Source: Rhizobiaceae bacterium
Lineage (GTDB): Bacteria > Pseudomonadota > Alphaproteobacteria > Rhizobiales > Rhizobiaceae
NCBI GenBank assembly: GCA_014238155.1
Contig: JABABQ010000052.1
Span: 23,834 to 87,833, forward strand
DNA length: 64,000 bases
Direction: 5' to 3'
Of the stretch, positions 1 through 9,800 are shown piece by piece. The notes beneath the pieces were generated by a model. The model did not search any database and was not told where the DNA came from. It was given only the letters and a program-made list of their open reading frames with translations. The position numbers and the translations under genes were made by a program. How positions within the stretch are numbered: position 1 is the stretch's first letter; each line of letters begins with the position of its first letter.

Positions 1-430
1 AGGCCAGGGCAAATGCCACTTTATCGTCAGAACCGTTTGGCCCTTTGAAACGCCTGGAAAACCGCACCATCTTGCCACCTGACATGCCATGGCTCTTGTA
101 CAATTGGTGGTCGACTTTCGCGTCATCTGTCTTCACAACCAGATGAGAGAATCCCTCATCTGATCGACGAAAGCGAAACTTCTGGTCATTGGCTACGAAC
201 GTGTTGCCTTTTTGCGCTTTGGCCTCACAGGTTTCACGTTGCGCCACGCCAAGTGGCTCCAGAAACGTACCGTCTTTGAAAAAGATGCAGCAATTTTCAG
301 TACCAAATGGGTGTTGTCCATCCGGTGCGACCGTAAAACCAAGTTGCTGGTAGCGTCTGCGCGCAACATCGATATCGGTGACTGGCAATACCAGATGATC
401 GAGCGCGCGGGAGGGTGTAATTTCTGTCAT
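1..430 (-). CDS. VOC (glyoxalase-like) family protein, C-terminus outside window
   Basis: Reading in reverse from an ATG at 430 gives an open frame of 143 codons running off the left edge. The N-terminus (ALDHLVLPVTDID...) and a later strand (FSHLVVKTDD) look like the paired beta-alpha-beta units of the vicinal oxygen chelate fold; a charged segment RFKGPNGSDDK follows. A second in-frame ATG at 436 is possible; AGGA lies 7 bases upstream of the one at 430. The aminotransferase gene ends 31 bases upstream on the same strand, so the two are probably cotranscribed. Substrate cannot be told; metal ligands cannot all be checked because the gene is cut. Confidence 0.72.
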   Translation of the reverse strand, partial: MTEITPSRALDHLVLPVTDIDVARRRYQQLGFTVAPDGQHPFGTENCCIFFKDGTFLEPLGVAQRETCEAKAQKGNTFVANDQKFRFRRSDEGFSHLVVKTDDAKVDHQLYKSHGMSGGKMVRFSRRFKGPNGSDDKVAFALA

Positions 431-461
431 GCGCATTTCCTGCCTCAACCGGGGTCTGCGA

Positions 462-1565
462 TCAAGCGTTGCGTGCAGATTTGAGTGCCTGAGGCAACAT
501 CTCTTTGACCAATTCAACATCAGCAGGCATGCCGGCGGATATCCGAATGCAACGATTTCCGGGTTCGACAAATGGCATCCGTACGAAAACATCTCTCGAC
601 ACCAGTTCCGCAACCACCTGTTTGGCAAACTCACCATCTCCACCACAGTCAATGGTCACAAAATTTGTGGCCGATGGCAGTGGGTTCAGCCCGTTATCAG
701 TCGCAATCTCAGCAATGTCGGCATTGGCGGCATGAACCCTGGACACCACGTCATTCAACCATTGCTGGTCGGCCAGTGCGGCCAAGGCTCCGGCTTGTGC
801 AATGCGATTAACACCAAAATGATTCCGCACCTTGTTGAATGAATCGATCAAATCCCGATGACCAATTGCATAACCCACACGGGCGCCCGCCATGCCATAG
901 GCCTTGGAAAAAGTCCGTGTGCGCACAACTTTCTCATCTTCAACATCAATTGGCAGCAGCGAGCCTTCGGGAGCAAACTCGCAATAGGCTTCATCCAGGC
1001 ACAAAAGACTGTTCTGCGGCATGTCATCAATCAGTTTTGCGATTGTGTCGGCTTGATGGAAACTGGCCATAGGATTATCCGGATTGGCAAAATAAGCCAA
1101 CGGCGCATTTTGCTCCTCGACAGCAGACACGAGGGCCTGCGGGTCCTCGAAATCGTCCTTGTAGGGAACTGTGACCAGTTTTCCACCAAATCCCGCAACA
1201 TGAAAATTGAAAGTTGGATAAGCCCCCAGCGACGTCACGACTGGTGTGTCCTGCCGCACCAGCATGCGAACCAATAAGCCTAAAATACCATCAATGCCTT
1301 CGCCCACCATTATGTTTTCAGGTTGGACACCATGATGTGCGGCCAAAGCCTGTTTTAAGTCATAATTCTCCGGATCGGCATATTGCCAGCATTCCGCAGC
1401 GGCTTTTGCCATCGCGGATATGGCTTTTGGAGACGGCCCGAAGACACTTTCATTGGCCCCTATTCGGGCCCGAAAGGCGCGACCTCTGGCCCTTTCCTGA
1501 GTTTCCGGGCCAACAAAAGGGACGGTTGACGGTAAACTGGCAACCAACGCGGTGTATTCGGGCAT
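462..1565 (-). CDS. HisC-like pyridoxal-phosphate aminotransferase
   Basis: A 367-residue fold-type I aminotransferase of the histidinol-phosphate aminotransferase group. Visible PLP-site elements are NPDNP at 161-165, DEAY at 191-194 and FSKAYG with the Schiff-base lysine K221, followed by GARVGY. HisC itself makes L-histidinol phosphate from imidazole-acetol phosphate; related enzymes act on aromatic amino acids. No other his gene is nearby, and the gene is followed closely by a VOC protein, so this may be a HisC paralogue of different specificity rather than the histidine-pathway enzyme. It diverges from the MFS gene across 132 bases. Confidence 0.85.
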   Translation of the reverse strand: MPEYTALVASLPSTVPFVGPETQERARGRAFRARIGANESVFGPSPKAISAMAKAAAECWQYADPENYDLKQALAAHHGVQPENIMVGEGIDGILGLLVRMLVRQDTPVVTSLGAYPTFNFHVAGFGGKLVTVPYKDDFEDPQALVSAVEEQNAPLAYFANPDNPMASFHQADTIAKLIDDMPQNSLLCLDEAYCEFAPEGSLLPIDVEDEKVVRTRTFSKAYGMAGARVGYAIGHRDLIDSFNKVRNHFGVNRIAQAGALAALADQQWLNDVVSRVHAANADIAEIATDNGLNPLPSATNFVTIDCGGDGEFAKQVVAELVSRDVFVRMPFVEPGNRCIRISAGMPADVELVKEMLPQALKSARNA

Positions 1566-1697
1566 GGTATTTCTCGCAAGATCGGAACAATTGCCAGTGT
1601 TCCAGCTTTGCAGGTCAAGTCAATTGCTATCTTTGATTGTTAAGTGCGCCTAATGTGCTTATGCCTCGACGATGATTTCAAAAAATAACCAACCTCG

Positions 1698-2915
1698 ATG
1701 ACGGCCAATGCAGATACCGTAAGCGACCCTGCTGTGCCTTCCGGAACGGGGTGGCGCAATCCGGTCATTTTGTTGATGCTGATGGCCGCGACGATGCAGT
1801 TGTCTTTCGCTTCCTGGTCGGCGCTGCAATACAATTTTGCCCACGAAATGTTGAGCTTCACGGGTCGCGAAGTTGGCATTCAACAGTCGATTCGAGAAAT
1901 TCCGGGCTTTTTGTCCTTTGCAGCAGTTTTCTTTCTGTTTGCCATGCGAGAGCAAACGTTTGCCATGGTTTCGCTGCTGTTGCTTGGATTGGGAACAGCC
2001 GCGACAGGATTTTTCCCAACTGCAACTGGATTTTACATAACCACATTCGTCGGTTCGGTGGGGTTTCACTACTATGAAACCATGCATCAGTCACTGACGC
2101 TGCAATGGTTGCCGAAGAAATCTGCTGCAACCATCATGGGGCGCATTCTTTCGGTCGCTGGCCTCGCCCAACTAACAGCCTATGCTCTGATATTTCTTGC
2201 GGGCAGTTTCTTCGATCTCTCTTATACAACGATGTTTGTGGTCGCCGGTGGAGCAACCATTGTGTTCGTCGGATTTATGGTCAGTTCCTTTCCACAATAC
2301 CCCGAAGGCGCTCCCCAGACGAAATCCCTGATCTTTCGCAAACGTTACTGGCTTTATTATGCCATCACGTTTCTTGCAGGTGCACGACGGCAGATTTTTC
2401 TGGTGTTTGCCAGCTGGATGATGGTCGAACGCTTCGGCTATTCGTTCCACGACATTGCAGGTCTGTTTTTTGCCAATGCCGCAATTATCATGCTGACAGC
2501 ACCATTTATCGGCAGGTTCATTGAGCGTGTCGGCGACAGGAACGCCATGCTGATACAATATCTCGGACTGTGCATCGTGTTCACAGCCTATGCCTTTGTT
2601 ACAAGTCCGATATTGGCGATTGCTCTGTATATCCTGGATCACGCGTTCTTTGCCATGGAGATTGCCAAGAAGACCTATTTTCAAAAAATAGCTACACCCT
2701 CGGATATTGCCGGAACCACTGGAGTTGCCTTCACCATCAACCATATTGCGGCGGTGTTCATACCCGTATTGTTTGGCTTATTATGGCTTGTCAGTCCCAC
2801 CGCGGTATTCTTGTCTGGTACTGCGATGGCGATGTGCTCGGTTGGATTGTCGCTGCTGGTGCCGCACCAGCCATCAATTGGCAACGAAGTTGAATGGCGT
2901 GCAAAAATATTATGA
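1698..2915 (+). CDS. MFS transporter
   Basis: A 405-residue integral membrane protein with about 12 hydrophobic segments arranged as two six-helix halves separated by a basic loop (SLIFRKRYW near 210-218), as in major facilitator superfamily carriers. The first helix starts after a short polar N-terminus of about 20 residues. The substrate is not recognisable from sequence. It is divergent from the aminotransferase gene and has its own promoter region in the 132-base gap; the tandem DUF922 genes follow on the same strand. Confidence 0.85.
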   Translation: MTANADTVSDPAVPSGTGWRNPVILLMLMAATMQLSFASWSALQYNFAHEMLSFTGREVGIQQSIREIPGFLSFAAVFFLFAMREQTFAMVSLLLLGLGTAATGFFPTATGFYITTFVGSVGFHYYETMHQSLTLQWLPKKSAATIMGRILSVAGLAQLTAYALIFLAGSFFDLSYTTMFVVAGGATIVFVGFMVSSFPQYPEGAPQTKSLIFRKRYWLYYAITFLAGARRQIFLVFASWMMVERFGYSFHDIAGLFFANAAIIMLTAPFIGRFIERVGDRNAMLIQYLGLCIVFTAYAFVTSPILAIALYILDHAFFAMEIAKKTYFQKIATPSDIAGTTGVAFTINHIAAVFIPVLFGLLWLVSPTAVFLSGTAMAMCSVGLSLLVPHQPSIGNEVEWRAKIL

Positions 2916-2997
2916 CAATTGAGCAAATTTAATTATTGACGCATTGGTTGTGGCCACAATTTCAGCCTAGATTGATGGATCACCGAGGAATTTGACA

Positions 2998-3600
2998 ATG
3001 TGTCAGTGCATTCGACAGATATCGACTACCGGGATTTTGTTCTCTGTTCTTCTGCTGACCAGTTGCCAATCGACGCAACAAAGTCAGGTGTCTGTCGATT
3101 ATTATAAAATTTCAGGATCAACCACCGAAGCACTTGATTCCGAAATCAAACGAAAGGGCCCCAAAATAAATGGTGGCCTGCACGCGGTAGCTATCGCCCG
3201 GATCAAGATGTTTCCAAAGGTAACCTATGCGCGCCATGGCAAGGGCTGCAGGGTAGAAACTGCCAAAGTCGCCGTGAATGCCAAAGTAACGCTGCCCAAA
3301 TGGACAGGACGCGGCACCGCTTCGCGCAGACTTGGTAAAGCTTGGGATAACATTGACCGCTATACCCGCGCCCATGAAGCGACCCACGTCAACTTGGCGT
3401 TTGACTATGCCAAACGCATTGAAGATAACGTGCTCGAACTGCCCCCGATGGACGATTGCGAACGTCTGCGCGCAGAAACCAAATCAATCGTCGATCGATA
3501 TCTGAAGCAACATGATGCGGCACAGCGTAAATTTGATGCCGACGAACAAAGTCGTTTCTCCGCCCTGGCTAGGCAGCAAAAAATCGCCCGATCACTGTAA
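2998..3600 (+). CDS. DUF922-type HExxH lipoprotein (first of tandem pair)
   Basis: About 200 residues. The ATG at 2998 is chosen over a TTG at 2992 because GAGG lies 9 bases upstream. The N-terminus is a lipoprotein signal with lipobox LTSC (Cys 23), so the mature protein is probably anchored in the cell envelope. HEATH at 126-130 fits the zinc-metallopeptidase HExxH motif of the DUF922 family, and two cysteines (KGCRVE and DDCERL contexts) are shared with the next gene. Family members are proposed secreted zinc proteases; no substrate is known. The arrangement with the paralogue 82 bases downstream suggests duplication. Confidence 0.75.
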   Translation: MCQCIRQISTTGILFSVLLLTSCQSTQQSQVSVDYYKISGSTTEALDSEIKRKGPKINGGLHAVAIARIKMFPKVTYARHGKGCRVETAKVAVNAKVTLPKWTGRGTASRRLGKAWDNIDRYTRAHEATHVNLAFDYAKRIEDNVLELPPMDDCERLRAETKSIVDRYLKQHDAAQRKFDADEQSRFSALARQQKIARSL

Positions 3601-3682
3601 CGGCATGTCAATTGTCACAGCTTTCTCTTTTATTTGAACTTAATCGACTTTTCACTTTGTTGGTGTGTGTTAGCTTTGGGCA

Positions 3683-4345
3683 ATGATCGAATTGGGCGAC
3701 GAGAGAACAGTGAACAATCGAATTATGGCCGTATGCTGCACTGCCTGTCGGTTAATTGCCGGCAGCATTATCGTTTGGTCTTTGGGTGCAGCAATTGCGA
3801 CGCCCGCGCTGGCGCAAAAAAGTTCAATCAGCATTTCCGAAAAAACCCGATACTACAGAATAACCGGCAAGAGCGCCCCTGAATTTGCCGCCTCAATGGC
3901 CAGGAAAGGGCCTTATTCCCGATCGCATCGACGCCGGGCCTGGGCCACAGCAACTCGAGATATGACTTATCAATTGTTTCATCGAAAAAATAAAAAATCT
4001 TGCAAAATTAAGGCAGTAAAAGTAAAACTTAAAGTACTATATGAGATGCCAAAATTGGCTTCCACTAGGGGTGTTTCCAGGAGACAGCGGTCCAAATGGT
4101 CAAAAATGTTTGGATTGCTTAACAAACATGAACGCACCCACGGCCTCTATTACAAGCAATTTGCAAAAAAAGTCTATGCCACTCTTAGGAAATTGAAATC
4201 TGCCAGAACCTGTTCGGCACTTGAAAAAAGAGCCGCAAGCATTGTCGAAAAGCTCGCCAAGGCGGACAAGAAACGCAATGTCAAATTCGACAAGCGTGAC
4301 CGCCGAAATTACCGAACAATGGAAAGACTCTATTCTGGCGCGTAG
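3683..4345 (+). CDS. DUF922-type HExxH secreted protein (second of tandem pair)
   Basis: About 220 residues from the ATG at 3683; a GTG at 3710 or ATG at 3725 could be the true start, and all three keep a Sec signal ending near ATPALAQ. HERTH at 149-153 matches HExxH, and the blocks KGP, a lone Cys before a basic strand, W...KHERTH and a Cys-containing C-terminal helix align with the preceding gene, so they are paralogues. Unlike that protein it has no lipobox, so it is probably periplasmic or exported. It is very basic, and the stretch around 3975-4045 is distinctly AT-rich compared with its neighbours. Confidence 0.7.
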   Translation: MIELGDERTVNNRIMAVCCTACRLIAGSIIVWSLGAAIATPALAQKSSISISEKTRYYRITGKSAPEFAASMARKGPYSRSHRRRAWATATRDMTYQLFHRKNKKSCKIKAVKVKLKVLYEMPKLASTRGVSRRQRSKWSKMFGLLNKHERTHGLYYKQFAKKVYATLRKLKSARTCSALEKRAASIVEKLAKADKKRNVKFDKRDRRNYRTMERLYSGA

Positions 4346-4410
4346 AGAATTTCGACTTTGTAAATCGACATTCAACCGAACAAGATACGTTGCCCAACTG
4401 TTTTGACCGA

Positions 4411-5466
<1,056 letters not shown>

Positions 5467-5589
5467 TTAATTGATCTTGTGTAGATGATGGAGCATGAGC
5501 CTTGAAACAAGGAAGAATTTTCTTCCCTGAGCAGAACATCGGAAAAAAATAGTTCTAATGCGATTAATCAGGCGATTATGTCACGACAT

Positions 5590-5946
<357 letters not shown>

Positions 5947-6016
5947 TTAGCGGTCATACGACAAGAGTCAATATGGCAGATCAATCAGCTTGGCTTTCGC
6001 GGCAAAAATATGCGTA

Positions 6017-6409
6017 TTAATCACTTAAAAGTGCTTCAATATAGTCGTTTGCCTCGTCGACAGCTGCCCGAAGTGCCGACACATCACATCCGCACGTTGA
6101 GGCCTGCTCAACCAGTTCAGCTTCCTTGGCAACCTTCCAGGCTCCCAACCCTCTGGCAGATCCGACCACTGTATGCGCGGCAAACTTTCGTTCCTGCGCT
6201 GTCTTTGCGCACTCCAGACGTTCCAGATAGAGCTGTGACTGGCTGTGAAACAGGCGCAGAATTTCATTTTCAAGCGATCTGTCGCCCAGTGACTGGCGCG
6301 ACAAATGTACCAAATCTACCGGATTTTTGGCGCTGGCGCAGTGCGGAGTGGAATTTTGTTGATTGACAGTAACGGGGGGAAGGGCCGTTTTGATTGCTGA
6401 CTTGGCCAT
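6017..6409 (-). CDS. Orphan Hpt-domain phosphotransfer protein
   Basis: About 130 residues. The ATG at 6409 is preferred because GGAG lies 6 bases before it; a TTG at 6421 also exists. The region after residue 30 is a four-helix Hpt domain with the phosphoacceptor H79 in HTVVGSARGLGA. The usual residue three after the His is Lys (HxLKG); here it is Val, so the motif is not perfectly canonical. No sensor kinase or response regulator is encoded alongside, so it would have to serve kinases encoded elsewhere. It is divergent from the giant coiled-coil gene. Confidence 0.75.
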   Translation of the reverse strand: MAKSAIKTALPPVTVNQQNSTPHCASAKNPVDLVHLSRQSLGDRSLENEILRLFHSQSQLYLERLECAKTAQERKFAAHTVVGSARGLGAWKVAKEAELVEQASTCGCDVSALRAAVDEANDYIEALLSD

Positions 6410-6808
6410 TTTGAACTCCAATACGAATATGCCGTCAAAATACTGCTTTCTAATAAAGTTGCACTGAAAGTATTGAGAGCTCGTTAAGAGCCGATAGTAG
6501 TTTACATCATGCCATCATCACCAATTTTGCCGCGTGTCAACCAGACTAACCACCGCCGCAAAAGCCCGGCAATCAAACAATCGGTGGAAACGTTAACCAA
6601 AATTAACTTTTTCATCGTCGCCTGGCCGCCAAACAGTACCAATATGGTTCAGACCCTAGTATTATGACCAATCGGCGGGAACTTACTTGGAAGTGTTTTT
6701 CAACATTTTCCGATGAACCCGTATACTGTTCCGGAAGCGGAACAAAAAAGTGGGACATGGGAAGCTGCAACGGACGGCGGCAAGTTCCCGAATGTAAGGC
6801 GTAGAAAA
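6410..6808. other. Divergent intergenic region, hpt / GPR-like gene
   Basis: Holds the promoters of two divergent genes. It includes a possible N-terminal extension of the giant gene (in-frame ATG at 6713, no good ribosome binding site) and a TTAAC-type double site at 6593-6607. No other open frame here looks like a gene. Confidence 0.5.
6593..6607. promoter_or_regulatory. CtrA-like double TTAAC site
   Basis: TTAACCAAAATTAAC resembles the CtrA box TTAA-N7-TTAAC of alphaproteobacteria but has a 6-base spacer between the TTAA halves, one short of consensus. It lies upstream of a gene likely to be involved in polar growth, where cell-cycle control would make sense. This is a pattern match only. 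Confidence 0.3.
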
Positions 6809-9800
6809 ATGGCAAAACGGGTTAAAAAATCGGCCAAAGAGTCCAGCGACGCTCTAAATGCCGTCGAAGAGGCCTTGAAAATCGACTTCGGTCATGAAGC
6901 CAGTGCTGATGCAGCGGAAGACCCCTATTCATCCGACCCAAACCAACGTGGTAATGATCCTGCAGAGATGCGAACCGCAATCGCTCCCAGTTCACCCGCC
7001 GCCAATGATGCAAGCGGATCAGGCAGCGCCCGATTTGCTGCCGCCCTGTCCCGCCGTCCCTCCAATGGCATTTTATGGACAGCACTGTTTGTCAGCCTGG
7101 GTTGGGTCGCGGTCGCATTTTGGGCCGGATACACAGTATTGGGCGACAAACTGATCGATCTCACCGCCTGGACGACGCTGGAAGCCAATCCGGGACTGAT
7201 CTATTTTGTTGCCAGCGTGACGTTGCCGGTGCTGTTTATCTGGGGATACGCCTTCATGCTGAGGCGCGCCCAAGAATTAAAACTGGCCGCCCGATCGATG
7301 ACGGAGGCCGCGTACCGCCTGATCGAGCCAGAAAATGATGCAATTAGTTCAGTGCGCAGCGTTGGGCAGGCCATTCGGGTTGAAGTTAGCGCGCTGACCG
7401 ATGGTATTGAACGGGCAATGGCCCGCGCCAGTGAATTGGAAGGTTTGGTTCACACGGAAGTTTCTTCTCTGGAAAACTCCTACTCCGACAACGAATTACG
7501 GATGCGTAGTCTGGTTGAAGAGCTGGCAAATGAACGCGAAGCGATTGTCAATCACACCGAAAGAGTTCGCTCTTCAATATCAGGCGCCAGTGAAACTCTT
7601 CAGGAAGATTTGACCTTATCGGCACAGCAGATCAGCGAAAATGTCGCACTTGCCCAAAAACAATTCAGCGCTGCTTTGGGTGGCACCAATGACGATATGA
7701 AGGTGTCACTTGATGAAGCCAGTTCAGCACTGTTGGACCAAATTGTCCTCAAAGGGCAGGAAATTGGCCAACAAATAGAGAATGTTGGTGGGTCGGTCGT
7801 CAATCAGATCGAATCCACCCGCGACAAGACCGGCACTGTATTTGACGATATGCGAGCTATGATGACCGTCGCTGGCGACAACTTTAATACGGCACTGTCG
7901 AACAAGAGCCACGATATCGGTACACAGATTGACAATGCCGGTGCTGGCCTGGTCGATAAACTTATGGCGACCGGCCAATCTGCCACCAGTGCGGTGGAAG
8001 ACGTCACCGCTTCGCTCACATTTGCTTCTGAGGCGCTTTCTGAAACCCTGACAGATCGCGGCAACGCCATTGCAGACCGGATTGATGCCAGTGCCGGTGC
8101 GCTGGTGGAATCCATCGCCACAACCGGCACCGCGACCAGCAATCAGCTTGAAATCAAGACGGGCGAACTTGCCGAACGCATTAATTTCCTGTCCACGGAC
8201 TTGCAGTCAAAACTTGGCGAACAGTTCTCTTCAATCGACGAAAATCTGAATTCAAGCGGCAACACGCTTGTTGAAAAACTCGGCTCTCGTACCGGGGATC
8301 TGGCGGCAGTGCTTGCTGAAGGAACCCAGTCCGTAGATCAGGCCCTGGAACAGAAAATCACCAATTTTGGCCAGGTACTTTCCGGACGCATTGAATCGAT
8401 GACCGAACAGCTTGGTCGACGCAATGAGTCCCTGGACACAAGCGTCAGCAAAATCGAGACTGCGCTGGAAGTTCGAACCCAACAGATTAACGACACATTG
8501 ATTGAACGGTCCCGTGAAATTGCCTCAGCCTTTTCCGAAGGTCAGGCAATCATCAAAACCGACCTGACAAGTCAGTTGGAAGACACCAAAGAAACGTTGG
8601 ACAGCAAGGCGATGGAGCTTGGTCTGTCACTGGCTGCCAGGGTTGATGAAATCAATCAGTTGGTTGACCAGCAAATCTCAGCTGCCGACAGTCAGTTGGA
8701 AAACAGAGCGATCACAGTTAAGGACCAAATCAAGGAAACTACCCAGCTGTTCGGTCAGGGTTCCAAAGAACTCGAGCACACATTTTCAACCAAACTTGAC
8801 GATGTAAAACAACTCGTGGATCAACTGATCAGTTCCGCCGATGGGCAACTGGCTGCCCGCGCGCTCAACGTCCAGGATCAAATCAAGGAAACCAGCGAAC
8901 TTCTTGACAACAGCGCTCTGGAACTTGGCCTCAATTTTTCCGGCAAGGTCGACGAAATCAACCAGATGGTCGATCAGCTCATCACATCTGCAGACGGCCA
9001 ATTGTCTGCCCGGGCGATGAGCGTTCATGGACAGATCAAGGAAACCAGCGAACTTCTCGACAATAAGGCACTGGAACTTGGCTTTTCTTTCGCCAGCAAA
9101 GTTGACGAAATCGGGCAAAAAGTCACCGAACAGGTGGATCAGGTTGGAGCCAGGCTCGCCGAACAGGCGACGCAGGTCGATGAACAATTGCAGACCAGCC
9201 ACGCGGCCCTGTATGAAAAAGCTGATGACTATGGGCTGACATTGGCCAGCCACATTGCGCAAGCTGAACAAAAAGCCAAAGCCCAAATGGAAAGCACCGG
9301 TGATCAACTCACCAAAAAACTGGCCCATATCGATGGTCAACTTTCCCAATCTGCAGAAGGTTTGCAAAATCAGGCCAATAATCTCGGCAACACGCTGACC
9401 GGGCAGATTGACGAATTTAACAACAAGGTTGCCGAACAGGTTGATGCCTCGACCAGTAAACTCGCCCAGCAGGTTGACGCATCTGGCAACAAGTTGGCCC
9501 AGCACGTTGACGCATCCGGTATCAGACTGGCTGAACATGTAAACGCATCCAGCAACCGGCTGGTTGAACAAGTTGATGCGTCCAGCAGCAAATTGGCAGA
9601 ACGGGTCGATGCGTCCAGCAGCCAGTTGGTTGAGCGGGTTGACGCAACCAGCAGCAGGTTAGCAGAGCAAGTTGATGCGTCCAGCAGCAAACTGGTTGAG
9701 CAGGTTGATGCGTCCAGCAGCAGGATGGTGGAACAAGTTGTCGCCTCCGGAAGCAACTTGACTGAGCAGCTAAGCTCCTCGGGCAATGGATTGATTGGAC

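Noticed and set aside
8786..9571. 261-codon minus-strand frame with hydrophobic repeats
   Set aside because: Mirror of the coiled-coil repeats in the GPR-like gene; periodicity comes from the sense strand.
9437..9766. Regular 33-base repeats, considered as a CRISPR array
   Set aside because: Units are contiguous without unique spacers, are in frame inside a long gene and encode hendecads.
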